Source: Agreia bicolorata (GTDB lineage Bacteria > Actinomycetota > Actinomycetes > Actinomycetales > Microbacteriaceae). Taken from it: a stretch of 64,000 nt of DNA. Shown piece after piece: positions 15,542 to 27,675 of this stretch; positions within the stretch are counted from its first letter, which is position 1; the number at the start of each line of letters is the position of its first letter. Under the pieces are notes generated by a model that worked only from the letters and a program-made list of their open reading frames with translations, was not told the DNA's origin and did not search any database. Both the position numbers and the translations under genes were made by a program. The DNA lies in NCBI RefSeq assembly GCF_000938265.1, contig NZ_JYFC01000002.1, positions 62,001 through 126,000 on the forward strand, read 5' to 3'.

Positions 15542-17683
15542 TCAGTCTTGCACGTGCCCCGGGCGCAGGTCGATGCGGCGCAGCAGCTGCGCGTTGAGCG
15601 CCACCACGATGGTCGAGAGCGACATCAGCAGCGCTCCCACCTCCATCGGCAGCACGAAGCCGATCGGCGCGAGCACCCCGGCCGCGAGCGGCACGGACAG
15701 CAGGTTGTAGCCCGCCGCCCACCACAGGTTCTGCGTCATCTTGCGGTAGCTGGCCTTCGAGAGGTCGATCACCGAGACGACCGAACGCGGGTCATCGCCG
15801 GCCAGGATGACGCCGGCCGCGGCGATGGCCACGTCGGTTCCGGCGCCGATCGCGATGCCCACATCGGCCTGGGCGAGGGCGGGGGCGTCGTTCACCCCGT
15901 CTCCGACCATGGCGACCTTCCGGCCCTCCTGCTGCAGCTCGCGAACCGTCGACGACTTGTCCTCCGGGCGCACTCCGGCGTAGACCCGCTCGATGCCGAG
16001 CTCTGCGGCCACCGAGTGCGCCACCGCCTCGGCGTCTCCCGTGATCATCACAACCTGCACCCCTCGGGCCGCGAGGTCGGCGACGGCCTGCTTCGACTCG
16101 GGGCGCACGGCGTCGGCGAGTCCGATCGCTCCGATCGGCACGCCGTCTGCGAGCACGTGCAGCACGATCGTGCCGTGCGCCGACCAGCCGTGTGTCGCAT
16201 CCAATGCCGTCGCACTGGACTGTTCGAGCAGTCGCGGCCCGCCCACGGCGATGACGCGGCCGTCGACCGTTGCCTCGACGCCCACCGCGGTCGAGGCTCG
16301 GAAGTTCGTAGCGCGGGGCACGGCGAGGCCGCGCTCGGCTGCGGCGGCCACGATCGCCCGGGCCACCGGATGCTCTGAGTCGGCCTCCGCAGACGCGGCG
16401 AGTGCCAGCAGCCCGTCGTCGAGTGCCGTATCGGACGAGAGCACGTGGGTGACGGTGGGCGATCCCGTCGTGAGCGTGCCCGTCTTGTCGAACAGCACGG
16501 TGTCGACGGTGCGCATGCTCTCGAGCGCGAGCCTGTCTTTCACCAGCACGCCGGCCTTCGCCGCGCGTTCGGTCGCGATCGAGACGACCAGCGGAATGGC
16601 GAGGCCGAGCGCGTGCGGGCAGGCGATGACGAGCACGGTGATGGTGCGGATGATCGCGTCGTTCGGGCTGCCCACGAGCGACCACACGATCGCGGTGATC
16701 ACGGCCGCGCCGAGGGCGAACCAGAACAGCCAAGCCGCGGCGCGGTCGGCGATGCGCTGGGCGCGACTCGACGAGTTCTGCGCGTCGGTCACCAGCTTCT
16801 GAATGCCGGCCAGGGCGGTGTCGTCGCCCGTCGCGGTGACCCGGATGCGCAGGGCCGAGTCGGTCGCGACGGTTCCGGCGACGACCGCGTCGCCCGTGCT
16901 GCGGGAGACGGGAACGGACTCACCGGTGATCATGGATTCGTCGACGTCGGCCGTGCCCTCGATCACCTCGCCGTCGGCAGGCAGGCGGCCTCCGGGGCGC
17001 ACGATCACCGTGTCGCCGAGGCGCAGCTCGGCCGGGGCGACCGTGACGACCGAGCCATCGGCATCCAGTCGCTCTGCCTCGTCGGGCAGCAGAGCGGCCA
17101 GGCTGTCGAGCGCGCTTGAAGCCTGCGCGAGGGAGCGCATCTCGATCCAGTGCCCGAGCAGCATGATCACGATCAGCAGGGCGAGCTCCCACCAGAAGTC
17201 GAGCTGGTGGTCGAGCAGGCCGAGGGTGGCACCCCAGCTCGACACGAAGGCCACGCTGATCGCAAGGGCGATGAGCAGCATCATGCCCGGCTGGCGGGCC
17301 TTGATCTCGCCGAGGCCGCCGGTGAGGAAGGGGGCGCCGCCCCAGACGAACATCACCGTTCCGAGCACGGGGGAGATCGCCGTGACGACGAGGTTGTCGG
17401 GCAGCTCGTAGCCCAGGAGCATCGCGAACATCGGCGAGAACGCGACGACGGGCAGAGCGATGACCAGCATGATCCAGAACAGGCGGCGGAAGTGGGCGGC
17501 GTGGCCGCCGTGGCCGCCGTGGCCGGAGTGGTCGTGACCGGAGTGGTCGTGACCGGAGTGGTCGTGACCGGAGTGCCCCGAGTGGTCCATGTGGTCGTGG
17601 GCCTCATGACCGGAGTGGTCGTGGTCGGCAGGGTGCTCGTGGCTCGTGTGGTCGTGCTCGAGGTGCTCATGCGTGTTGCTCAT
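15542..17683 (-). CDS. Heavy-metal P1B-type ATPase with CPH motif (CopB-like copper exporter)
   Basis: A 713-residue P-type ATPase that pumps metal out across the membrane. Motifs are ACPHALGLAIP (the CPH intramembrane metal site of CopB-type pumps), DKTGTLTTG (phosphorylated Asp) and MVGDGVNDAPALAQADVGIA. The N-terminus has no CxxC metal domain. It has a tail with 23 His in the first 64 residues, including a DHSGH repeat, as in other CPH pumps that handle Cu or related ions. The start MSNTHEH was chosen over upstream codons, which run through the GC-rich operator palindrome. Confidence 0.92.
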   Translation of the reverse strand: MSNTHEHLEHDHTSHEHPADHDHSGHEAHDHMDHSGHSGHDHSGHDHSGHDHSGHGGHGGHAAHFRRLFWIMLVIALPVVAFSPMFAMLLGYELPDNLVVTAISPVLGTVMFVWGGAPFLTGGLGEIKARQPGMMLLIALAISVAFVSSWGATLGLLDHQLDFWWELALLIVIMLLGHWIEMRSLAQASSALDSLAALLPDEAERLDADGSVVTVAPAELRLGDTVIVRPGGRLPADGEVIEGTADVDESMITGESVPVSRSTGDAVVAGTVATDSALRIRVTATGDDTALAGIQKLVTDAQNSSSRAQRIADRAAAWLFWFALGAAVITAIVWSLVGSPNDAIIRTITVLVIACPHALGLAIPLVVSIATERAAKAGVLVKDRLALESMRTVDTVLFDKTGTLTTGSPTVTHVLSSDTALDDGLLALAASAEADSEHPVARAIVAAAAERGLAVPRATNFRASTAVGVEATVDGRVIAVGGPRLLEQSSATALDATHGWSAHGTIVLHVLADGVPIGAIGLADAVRPESKQAVADLAARGVQVVMITGDAEAVAHSVAAELGIERVYAGVRPEDKSSTVRELQQEGRKVAMVGDGVNDAPALAQADVGIAIGAGTDVAIAAAGVILAGDDPRSVVSVIDLSKASYRKMTQNLWWAAGYNLLSVPLAAGVLAPIGFVLPMEVGALLMSLSTIVVALNAQLLRRIDLRPGHVQD
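17525..17569. repeat. Three 15-bp tandem repeats encoding the DHSGH units of the metal ATPase
   Basis: The unit GGAGTGGTCGTGACC occurs three times in exact tandem, followed by a partial unit. On the coding (minus) strand it gives repeated DHSGH. Because the unit is a multiple of three, copy changes would alter the length of the His-rich tail without shifting the frame. Confidence 0.85.
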
Positions 17684-17694
17684 ACGTCGACCAT

Positions 17695-17711
17695 ATACCC
17701 CTAGGGGGTAT
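17695..17711. promoter_or_regulatory. CsoR-like GC-tract palindrome upstream of the copper ATPase gene
   Basis: The sequence ATACCCCTAGGGGGTAT is a near palindrome of C and G runs flanked by ATA/TAT, the form of operators bound by CsoR/RcnR copper repressors. It lies 11 bp upstream of the ATPase start codon. The regulator gene itself is not in the window. Confidence 0.6.
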
Positions 17712-17814
17712 TCGACAACCGGCCGGACGCGACAGAAAATCGTCATATTCGCATAAATGACGCCGTTTTTCAGTCCCCTGCGACGAATGTGCTCCGAGGG
17801 CGGATACTGAGGGG

Positions 17815-18153
17815 ATGAGCGACAAAGATGACGACAATGCCGACGTCTGGACGGACTTCACCCACTCGGTGAACCTCACACCGAAATCGCTCGAGAAGTG
17901 GCTCTCGACAGACGAGTCGCGCAGTGTGGGGCAGAAGGCGGGGGGAGAAGCGATCGGTCATCGGAGCGGTCGACACATCCTCTCGATCCTCGAGAAGAAG
18001 AAGTCCGAGCTGACAGAGGCCGACTACGAGCACATGCGCACGGTGCTGGGCTACATCAAGAGGCACTCGGCGCAGCGACCGAGCGGAGACGTCAGTGAAA
18101 CAGCCTGGCGATACTCGCTGATGAACTGGGGTCACGACCCCTTGAAGAAGTAG
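17815..18153 (+). CDS. DUF3140 domain-containing protein
   Basis: A 112-residue charged protein with no membrane segment. WTDFTHSVNLTPKSLEKWL, HRSGRHILSILEKKK and YIKRHSAQRP...WRYSLMNWGHDP match the actinobacterial DUF3140 family of small DNA- or stress-associated proteins of unknown role. A GAGGGG stretch directly before the ATG may serve as the ribosome site. It is divergent from the copper ATPase gene. Confidence 0.85.
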   Translation: MSDKDDDNADVWTDFTHSVNLTPKSLEKWLSTDESRSVGQKAGGEAIGHRSGRHILSILEKKKSELTEADYEHMRTVLGYIKRHSAQRPSGDVSETAWRYSLMNWGHDPLKK

Positions 18154-18283
18154 GAGCCTTCCGACAAGCGGGAGGCATCGGGCGACCGTATCGAAGTCCC
18201 CGAATCGTCATCTCGCCGGGCGCTGCTCCCGCTCTAGGATGTCTGGAGCAGGGTTGTCGATACTGAGACCGGAGGAGTGACCT

Positions 18284-18703
18284 GTGGAACGTAACGTGAT
18301 TTTCACCCCGGATGCCCCATGGTCGCCTGGGGGCTCCAGCCAAGCGATCACATACAACGGGTTGCTCTACGTCTCTGACCAACTTCCGATCGACCCCGCT
18401 ACCGGGCAGATGCTGCCTCGACCGCTGAACCCGTCGTTTGGCGGTGGTGATCAAGCGGTCGACGCTCAGATGAGACAGTGTTTGAAGAACCTGAACGCTA
18501 TTTGTCTGGCGGCAGGCACCGACTTGTCGAACGCGATCAAGCTCACCATCTACACGCCGATGCTGATCCAGTTCGCACCCGTTATCGATCGTGTTTTCCG
18601 TGAATTCTTCACGGAGTTTCCCCCTGCACGCTCGATGATCGGCGTAAATGTGCTGCAGGGTAATGCCCTGGTGCAGATCGACGCCATCGTGCCGCTCGTC
18701 TGA
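18284..18703 (+). CDS. RidA (YjgF/YER057c/UK114) family protein
   Basis: A 139-residue Rid protein. NGLLYVSDQLPIDPATG and PARSMIGVNVLQGNALVQIDAIVPL match the family. The conserved Arg that binds the enamine/imine carboxylate is present (ARSMIGV), but the usual C-terminal Glu is Asp in IDAIV. RidA members hydrolyse reactive 2-aminoacrylate, while divergent members act on other imines. The GTG start is five bases past GGAGGAGTG, a good ribosome site. It stands alone. Confidence 0.88.
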   Translation: MERNVIFTPDAPWSPGGSSQAITYNGLLYVSDQLPIDPATGQMLPRPLNPSFGGGDQAVDAQMRQCLKNLNAICLAAGTDLSNAIKLTIYTPMLIQFAPVIDRVFREFFTEFPPARSMIGVNVLQGNALVQIDAIVPLV

Positions 18704-18713
18704 GCTCGGGGCG

Positions 18714-19061
18714 TCATCTCGCCGAGAGCACGCAGAACTCGTTGCCCTCCGGATCTTCCAGTACCACCCAGGTCTGTTTTCCCTGCCCCACGTCGGCCCG
18801 GGTGGCGCCCATGGCGAGCAGGCGCTCCACTTCGGCGTCTTGATCGTCGGGCACGAAGTCGAGGTGTAGCCGGTTCTTCACGGTCTTGCCCTCGGGAACG
18901 TTCAGGAACAGCAGCGTCGGGCCGGCGCCTGTCGGGTTCTTCAGCTCGATGCCTTCCTCATCTTCGTCGACGATCTGCCAGCTGAGGGCATCCGCCCACC
19001 AGTGACCCTGTGCCACAAAATCCTCGCAGTCGACGACCAGTTCTTCCCATGTGAGTGTCAT
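18714..19061 (-). CDS. VOC (glyoxalase/bleomycin resistance) superfamily protein
   Basis: A 115-residue protein of the 'glyoxalase-like domain' type common in actinobacteria. Visible are ELVVDCEDFVAQGHWWADALSWQIV and NRLHLDFVPDDQDAEVERLLAMGATRADVGQG, then TWVVLEDPEGNEFCVL with the conserved DPEGN...C/V end. Substrate and metal use are unknown. The start MTLTWEEL was chosen because upstream residues are not family-like. It is divergent from the alpha/beta hydrolase gene across 59 bp. Confidence 0.85.
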   Translation of the reverse strand: MTLTWEELVVDCEDFVAQGHWWADALSWQIVDEDEEGIELKNPTGAGPTLLFLNVPEGKTVKNRLHLDFVPDDQDAEVERLLAMGATRADVGQGKQTWVVLEDPEGNEFCVLSAR

Positions 19062-19107
19062 GCCTGAAACGCTACGCCGGGGCGATAGGCCTTCGAAAGC
19101 CCCTGAG

Positions 19108-19113
19108 TATGCT
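19108..19113 (+). promoter_or_regulatory. Leaderless-type -10 box TATGCT before the alpha/beta hydrolase gene
   Basis: TATGCT lies seven bases before the ATG at 19121, and no Shine-Dalgarno sequence is seen. Confidence 0.4.
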
Positions 19114-19120
19114 TCGTCGT

Positions 19121-19972
19121 ATGACTGAGTTCGTGACATCGGCAGACGGCACGCGCATCGCCTACGACAGGCTCGGCAGTGGTGCGCTCGCCATCATTCT
19201 GGTCGGCAGTGCCATGAACTACCGGGCGTTCGACCCCACGACGGTGCAGATCGCCACACTGCTCGCCGATCAGGGGTTCTCTGTCATCAACTACGACAGG
19301 CGCGGTCGCGGCGAGAGCGGTGATGCGGCCGAATACGCGGTCGAGCGAGAGGTCGATGACATCGCCGCCCTGCTCGATGTGCTGGGCGGATCTGCCGCGC
19401 TCTTCGGTAACTCCTCGGGCGGGGCGCTCGCGCTCTGGGCCGCGGCCACACCCGGAGTGGGTGAGCGCATCACGAAGCTCGCCCTGTTCGAGGTGCCGCT
19501 GTCGCTCGAGGGTGAGGGCGACGGGGGTGCCGACCTGCGAGCGATGAACGACCTTGTCGCCGCCGGTGACCGGGCTGCCGTCGTCGAGTACTTCATGAAG
19601 GACATGCCTCCACAGTGGCTCGAGGGGGCGAAGAGCTCGCCAGCGTGGCCCGACATGCTCGCGATCTCGCACACGCTGGCGTACGACGAAGCCCTGCTCG
19701 AACGGGCGCAACATGCGCCGTGGGCCGAGCAGTGGGCATCCGTCACCCAGCCGGTGATCGCCATGGTGGGCGAGCCGACGGTTCCCATCTTCCCGCCCGC
19801 CGCATCCGCTCTGGAGGCCGCTCTGCCGAATGCGCGCGCTCTCGTCATCGACGCGGCCTATCACAGCGTGCGTCCCGAGGTCATGGCGGCACAGCTCGGT
19901 GGCTTCCTCACCGGGCACGAAGAACTCGCGACTTTCCCTGAGTATCCCGACGAGCCAGAACAGCAGGTGTGA
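19121..19972 (+). CDS. Alpha/beta hydrolase
   Basis: A 283-residue alpha/beta hydrolase. It has the N-terminal FVTSADGTRIAYDRLGSG, YDRRGRGESGD after strand 4 and FGNSSGGALALWA as the nucleophile elbow (GNSSGG). The catalytic His is probably in AAYHSVRP near the C-terminus. The substrate is unknown. The start at 19121 is favoured over an upstream in-frame codon because of the -10 box seven bases before it. It overlaps the DUF1761 gene by 4 bp (GTGA). Confidence 0.87.
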   Translation: MTEFVTSADGTRIAYDRLGSGALAIILVGSAMNYRAFDPTTVQIATLLADQGFSVINYDRRGRGESGDAAEYAVEREVDDIAALLDVLGGSAALFGNSSGGALALWAAATPGVGERITKLALFEVPLSLEGEGDGGADLRAMNDLVAAGDRAAVVEYFMKDMPPQWLEGAKSSPAWPDMLAISHTLAYDEALLERAQHAPWAEQWASVTQPVIAMVGEPTVPIFPPAASALEAALPNARALVIDAAYHSVRPEVMAAQLGGFLTGHEELATFPEYPDEPEQQV

Positions 19973-20394
19973 GCATGATCCCTGATATCAACTACCTCGC
20001 CGTGATCGCGGCCACCTTGTCATCGATGGTGGTCGGCTCGATCTGGTACACCCCGAAGGTCTTCGGCAACTACTGGATGCGCGCGGCCGACATCACCCCG
20101 AGCGGCAAGGCATCAGACGCCGTGCGTCCCATCGTGATCACCGTGATCGTGAGTTTCATCACGGCGTGGGTGCTGGCCGGTGCGGCGTTCATCTCATGGG
20201 ATTTCTACGGCGGCAGTTTCTTCGTGAACACTCTCGTGACCGCGCTGATCCTCTGGGCGGGCTTCACTGCCGCCCGCTTCATCACCCACGACGCATTCGA
20301 TGGCCGCCCCACGGGCCTGACGGTGCTGAACGTGGCTCACGAACTCGTGACGATCGTGATCATGGCCATCATCATCGGAGTGTGGCCGGCCTAG
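19969..20394 (+). CDS. DUF1761 domain-containing membrane protein
   Basis: A 141-residue protein with about four membrane segments. NYLAVIAATLSSMVVGSIWYTPKVFGNYWM is the DUF1761 signature, and AHELVTIVIMAIIIGVWPA closes it. Function is unknown. The GTG at 19969 overlaps the hydrolase stop (GTGA), and an ATG six bases further on (19975) is an equally possible start. It is probably co-transcribed with the hydrolase. Confidence 0.85.
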   Translation: MSMIPDINYLAVIAATLSSMVVGSIWYTPKVFGNYWMRAADITPSGKASDAVRPIVITVIVSFITAWVLAGAAFISWDFYGGSFFVNTLVTALILWAGFTAARFITHDAFDGRPTGLTVLNVAHELVTIVIMAIIIGVWPA

Positions 20395-20429
20395 CGGCTA
20401 TCCGCGTCTCGGCGGCGCATCCGCTACCC

Positions 20430-20449
20430 GGCGTCCGGGCGCGGACGCC
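20430..20449. terminator. Bidirectional hairpin between convergent DUF1761 and Lrp genes
   Basis: Eight bp of perfect stem (GGCGTCCG with CGGACGCC) closes a GGCG loop. It lies between the ends of two converging genes. There is no T-run on either side, as is common for terminators in high-GC actinobacteria. Confidence 0.5.
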
Positions 20450-20491
20450 CCGAACGGGCGCGGATGCGGCTCCGCTCGGCTGCCGCTCAGC

Positions 20492-21004
20492 TCACGGCGC
20501 GATCGTCAGCCCGCTGAAGTGGTGATCGAACACGAGGCTCGTTCGAGTCGACGCGACGGCCGGATGCGCCGAGAGATTGTCGAGTACGAAGTCGCGCACG
20601 GCGGCGCTGTCGCGCACGGCAACGTGGATGATGAAGTCCTCCGCTCCTCCGAGGAAGTACAGCTGCACCACCTCGGGAAACTGCCTGATCTCCTCGCCGA
20701 GCTCCATCATCAGATTGCGGGCTCCGGCCCGGATGGTGACGCTGATCAAAGCCTGAAGGCCCAGGCCCACAGACGATGGATCAACGTTCGCGGTGAACCC
20801 GCTGATCACGCCGCGCGCGACGAGGGACTTGACCCGAGCGACGCACGTTGAGGCCGCGATGCCGACGAGCTCGGCCAGCCTGTTGTTGGGTATGCGGGCG
20901 TTGGCCCGCAGGATGCGCAGGATCTCGCGATCGATGTCGTCGAGTTCGACGGGCGCCCCCGCTGCGCGACGATCGTTCGACGCGGGGTTCGTTGCTTGGG
21001 CCAT
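20492..21004 (-). CDS. Lrp/AsnC family transcriptional regulator (AldR-like)
   Basis: A 170-residue regulator with an N-terminal HTH (LDDIDREILRILRANARIPNNRLAELVGIAASTCVARVKSL) and a C-terminal RAM ligand domain (FPEVVQLYFLGGAEDFIIHVAV). It is divergent from the alanine dehydrogenase gene across 148 bp, which is the arrangement of AldR in mycobacteria. It therefore probably controls ald in response to alanine or other amino acids. The operator was not identified with certainty. Confidence 0.88.
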   Translation of the reverse strand: MAQATNPASNDRRAAGAPVELDDIDREILRILRANARIPNNRLAELVGIAASTCVARVKSLVARGVISGFTANVDPSSVGLGLQALISVTIRAGARNLMMELGEEIRQFPEVVQLYFLGGAEDFIIHVAVRDSAAVRDFVLDNLSAHPAVASTRTSLVFDHHFSGLTIAP

Positions 21005-21152
21005 GAATGAACTATTTCACGGATTCTCCGCGATTCACCGACGATTCTGCGGTTCTTTGTCGATGCAAGTGAACTTTGGCAAGGATTGGCCCAGATGTTT
21101 CGACACGACGGCGCCTACGCGCCGCCCGGTGTCACCGACGAACGGAGTAGCC

Positions 21153-22268
21153 ATGCACATCGGAGTGCCCACAGAGGTCAAGAACAACGAGAACAGGGTG
21201 GCGGCGACGCCGGCCGGAGTCTTCGAGCTGGTTCGGCGTGGCCACACCGTTGTGGTTCAGCGCGGCGCCGGTCTCGGCTCTCGAATCAGCGATGAGCAGT
21301 ACATCGAGGCGGGAGCCCTGATCGCTGACACCGCCGACGAAGTCTGGGCTGGTGCAGAGCTGGTGCTCAAGGTGAAGGAGCCGGTCGCGGAGGAGTTCGG
21401 GCGCATGCGCGCCGGTCAGACACTCTTCACCTATCTGCACCTGGCCGCATCCAGGGCCTGCGCCGACGCTCTGCTCGCTGCCGGAACCACCGGAATCGCC
21501 TACGAGACCGTGCAACTCGCCGACCGTTCGCTGCCTCTGCTGCAGCCCATGAGCGAGGTCGCCGGGCGGCTGTCGACGCAGGTCGGCGCGTACCACCTGA
21601 TGAGCGCGGTGGGCGGCCGCGGGATTCTGCTCGGGGGAGTCCCCGGAACCCCGAAGGCGAAGGTCGTGGTGATCGGCGGCGGGGTCGCGGGGGAGCACGC
21701 GGCGGCCAACGCGGTCGGCATGGGAGCGGATGTCACCATCATCGACCTCTCGATTCCGCGCTTGCGCGAGCTGGAGATCCGGTTCGGGGGAGCCGTGCAG
21801 ACACGTAGCTCATCGGCCTACGAGATCGCCGCCCAGGTGAAGGAGGCCGACCTCGTGATCGGCTCGGTGCTCATTCCGGGCGCGCAGGCGCCGAAGCTCG
21901 TGACAGACGACATGGTCGCCACGATGAAGCCGGGCAGCGTCCTGGTCGACATCGCGATCGATCAGGGCGGATGCTTCGAGGGATCACACGCCACCACCCA
22001 CGACGACCCCATTTTCGCGGTGCACAACAGTGTCTACTACTGCGTGGCGAACATGCCCGGGGCCGTGCCCGAGACATCCACCCGCGCGCTGACCAACGCG
22101 ACATTGCCCTATGTCGTGGCGCTCGCCGACAAGGGCTGGACCCGCGCTCTGGCCGACGACCCGGCCCTAGCGAAGGGCCTCAACACGCACGACGGCCGCG
22201 TCTACAACGCGGGCGTCGCCGCGGCTCTGGATGTCGTGGGTCACGACATCGCGGAACTCCTGGTGTGA
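21153..22268 (+). CDS. ald: Alanine dehydrogenase
   Basis: A 371-residue NAD-dependent enzyme interconverting L-alanine and pyruvate plus ammonia. HIGVPTEVKNNENRVAATPAG carries the substrate Arg, then KVKEP (catalytic Lys), HLAAS (catalytic His of the family) and the Rossmann VIGGGVAGEHAAANAVGMGADVT, with HNSVYYCVANMPGAVPETST near the end. The frame is open well upstream, but MHIGVP is the family start. Control by the divergent Lrp regulator is likely. Confidence 0.95.
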   Translation: MHIGVPTEVKNNENRVAATPAGVFELVRRGHTVVVQRGAGLGSRISDEQYIEAGALIADTADEVWAGAELVLKVKEPVAEEFGRMRAGQTLFTYLHLAASRACADALLAAGTTGIAYETVQLADRSLPLLQPMSEVAGRLSTQVGAYHLMSAVGGRGILLGGVPGTPKAKVVVIGGGVAGEHAAANAVGMGADVTIIDLSIPRLRELEIRFGGAVQTRSSSAYEIAAQVKEADLVIGSVLIPGAQAPKLVTDDMVATMKPGSVLVDIAIDQGGCFEGSHATTHDDPIFAVHNSVYYCVANMPGAVPETSTRALTNATLPYVVALADKGWTRALADDPALAKGLNTHDGRVYNAGVAAALDVVGHDIAELLV

Positions 22269-22324
22269 CCCGCGCGGCCTGAGCCCGGAGTCGGCTCTCG
22301 TCGATGGATGTCGGCGGCCCGCTA

Positions 22325-22330
22325 TAGCGT
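22325..22330 (+). promoter_or_regulatory. Leaderless-type -10 box TAGCGT for sbcD
   Basis: TAGCGT (within CTATAGCGT) is followed by six bases and the ATG at 22337. No ribosome binding site is visible. Confidence 0.5.
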
Positions 22331-22336
22331 TGACGC

Positions 22337-23511
22337 ATGCGCATCCTGCACACCTCCGACTGGCACATCGGGCGAACGTTTCATGGTCATTCGACCCTCG
22401 AGAACCTCGGCACGGTGCTCGACTCGATCGCCGTCATCGTGCGCGAGAAGGCGGTCGATGTCGTCGTCGTGGCGGGTGACGTCTTCGATTCGGCCACGCC
22501 GGCACGCGAGGCCTTCGACGTGCTCAGTGGCGCGATCAGGCATATCCGCGAGGCAGGTGCCTACGTCGTTATCACCAGCGGAAACCACGATTCGGCCACG
22601 AGGCTCGGCTTTCAGAGTGAGTGGGCCGGTTTAGCGGGCATCCATGTCATCACCCGCCCCGAGCAGCTCGACGAGCCCGTGATCATCGACGACGCGTACG
22701 GGCCGGTGCTGTTCTACGGAATCCCCTATCTCGAGCCGGCGCTGGTGCGGCATCTCTATCCGGGTGTCGAGATGCGTCGGCACGCCCAGGTTCTGGGCTA
22801 CGCCATGCAACGAATCCGCGACGACATCGCCCGAAGAGACGGCGCTCGTTCGGTCGTCTTGTCGCACGCCTTCGTGGTCAACGTGCCAGGCGCCGGTTCG
22901 TCTGCATCGGAGGCCAGCGACGTCGAGCGAGACATCACTGCGGGCGGTCTCGACCTCGTCTCTGTCGACGTGTTCGACGGCCCCGACTACGTGGCGCTCG
23001 GGCACATTCACGGTCGATCGACGCTTGCCCCGGGCATCCGTTATTCGGGCGCGCCGCTGCACTACTCGTTCGCCGAAGCCACCAAGCCGCGCGGCGCCTG
23101 GCTCGTCGACCTCGATGCGGCCGGGCTCGACACCGTCGAGTGGGTCGACTTTCCGGTGCCGAGGCCGCTTGCGATACTGACCGGCGAGCTCGCCGAGCTG
23201 CTCGCCGACCCGTCGTATGCCGATGCCGAGGGTCATTTCGTCTCCGTCGTGCTCACCGATCAGGTGAGGCCGATCGACGGTATGCGGCGCATCCAGTCGC
23301 GGTTTCCGCACGCCGTCGCGCTCACGCATCAGCCCGCCATCGTGGCCGAGCTGCCGTTGGCCAGCTACAGCGAAAGGCTGCATGCTCGCTCCGACAGCGA
23401 GGTCGTCGCCGGCTTCCTCGAGTTCGTGCGAAACGGGGTCGGCCCCACTGACGCCGAGAGCGATTTGATCGTCGAGGTCATCGCCGAGCAGGCCGCCCAG
23501 GAGTCGACCGC

Positions 23512-23515
<4 letters not shown>
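22337..23515 (+). CDS. sbcD: Exonuclease SbcCD subunit D (nuclease)
   Basis: A 392-residue Mre11-type phosphoesterase. The metal-binding motifs appear in order: HTSDWHIG, VAGDVFDSATP, TSGNHDSATRLG, VLSHAF and ALGHIHG. Together with SbcC it cuts hairpins and blocked DNA ends. The stop overlaps the GTG of sbcC (GTGA), which matches the usual stoichiometric complex. Confidence 0.95.
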
Positions 23516-26742
<3,227 letters not shown>

Positions 26743-26813
26743 CCAGAGAAGAGTGAAGAGGTGCAGACTCGCCCGGCATCGAACTCGTCGCGCGGTTCTG
26801 CCACGATGAATAC

Positions 26814-27671
26814 ATGACCGACGCGACCACGGCACTGAGATACACGGCATTCGCCGACGCACCCGGCGGTGGCAATCCGGCCGGAATCGTGCTCGACGCC
26901 TCTCTGCTCGGCGATGCCGAGATGCAGGCGATCGCAGCCGAGATCGGATTCGCCGAGACCGCATTCATCACGGAGCAGAGCGTCAGGGGCGACGACCGAC
27001 GCGTGCGAGTCCGTTACTTCTCGCCGCTGGCGGAGGTTCCGTTCTGCGGCCATGCGACCGTAGCTACCGCTGTGGCGCTCGCACACCGAGATGGGCCGGG
27101 CGACTTCGTATTCGAGACTTCCGTCGGCCCGGTGACGATCACGACAGCGACAGCTGACGGGGAGGTCACGGCATCGTTCACGAGTGTGGAGCCGTCGATC
27201 GAACCGTTCGGTGAGGGCATCCTCGAAGCGTTGCTTGGCCTTCTCTCGACGTCGCTCGATCGTCTTGACCCCACCTACCCGCCGCGTGTCTCGTTCGCCG
27301 GCAACAGGCATCCGGTTCTCGTGTTCGCCGAGCGCAGCGAGTTCGACTCGTTCACATTCGACCCCGACGCGATGAGAGAGTTGATGCACGAGCAGGGGTG
27401 GACGGGCACTGTCACAACGGTCTTCCCGACGGGCGCCGCCGAGTTCGACAGCCGCAACATTTTTCCGGTGGGGGAGATCACGGAAGACCCGGCCACAGGC
27501 TCCGCGGCCGCCGCGTTCGGTGCCTATCTGCGGGTGCTCGGGCTGGTCGACGCTCCGACAGAGATCGAGATAACCCAGGGGTCGCACATCGGCAGGCCCA
27601 GCCGACTTCTTGTGCACATCCCGGCCACTGGCGGCATCGTCGTGACGGGAACGGCGACCCCGATCGCTTGA
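26814..27671 (+). CDS. PhzF family isomerase/epimerase
   Basis: A 285-residue protein with the two-lobed PhzF fold. Visible are YTAFADAPGGGNPAG at the N-terminus, GFAETAFI with the catalytic Glu48, FSPLAEVPFCGHATVATAVAL and DPATGSAAAAFGAYL. Members catalyse proton shifts or epimerisation, as in phenazine synthesis. No other phenazine gene is present, so the true substrate is unknown. Convergent with the XRE-cupin gene, four bases apart. Confidence 0.9.
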   Translation: MTDATTALRYTAFADAPGGGNPAGIVLDASLLGDAEMQAIAAEIGFAETAFITEQSVRGDDRRVRVRYFSPLAEVPFCGHATVATAVALAHRDGPGDFVFETSVGPVTITTATADGEVTASFTSVEPSIEPFGEGILEALLGLLSTSLDRLDPTYPPRVSFAGNRHPVLVFAERSEFDSFTFDPDAMRELMHEQGWTGTVTTVFPTGAAEFDSRNIFPVGEITEDPATGSAAAAFGAYLRVLGLVDAPTEIEITQGSHIGRPSRLLVHIPATGGIVVTGTATPIA

Positions 27672-27675
27672 CGGG

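Noticed and set aside
17525-17569. Short tandem repeats considered as a CRISPR or regulatory array
   Set aside because: The units are 15 bp, contiguous without spacers, and lie in frame inside the ATPase gene as coding DHSGH repeats.
26814-27671. PhzF as a sign of a phenazine cluster
   Set aside because: No other phz gene is present, and PhzF-fold proteins are common as lone isomerases.
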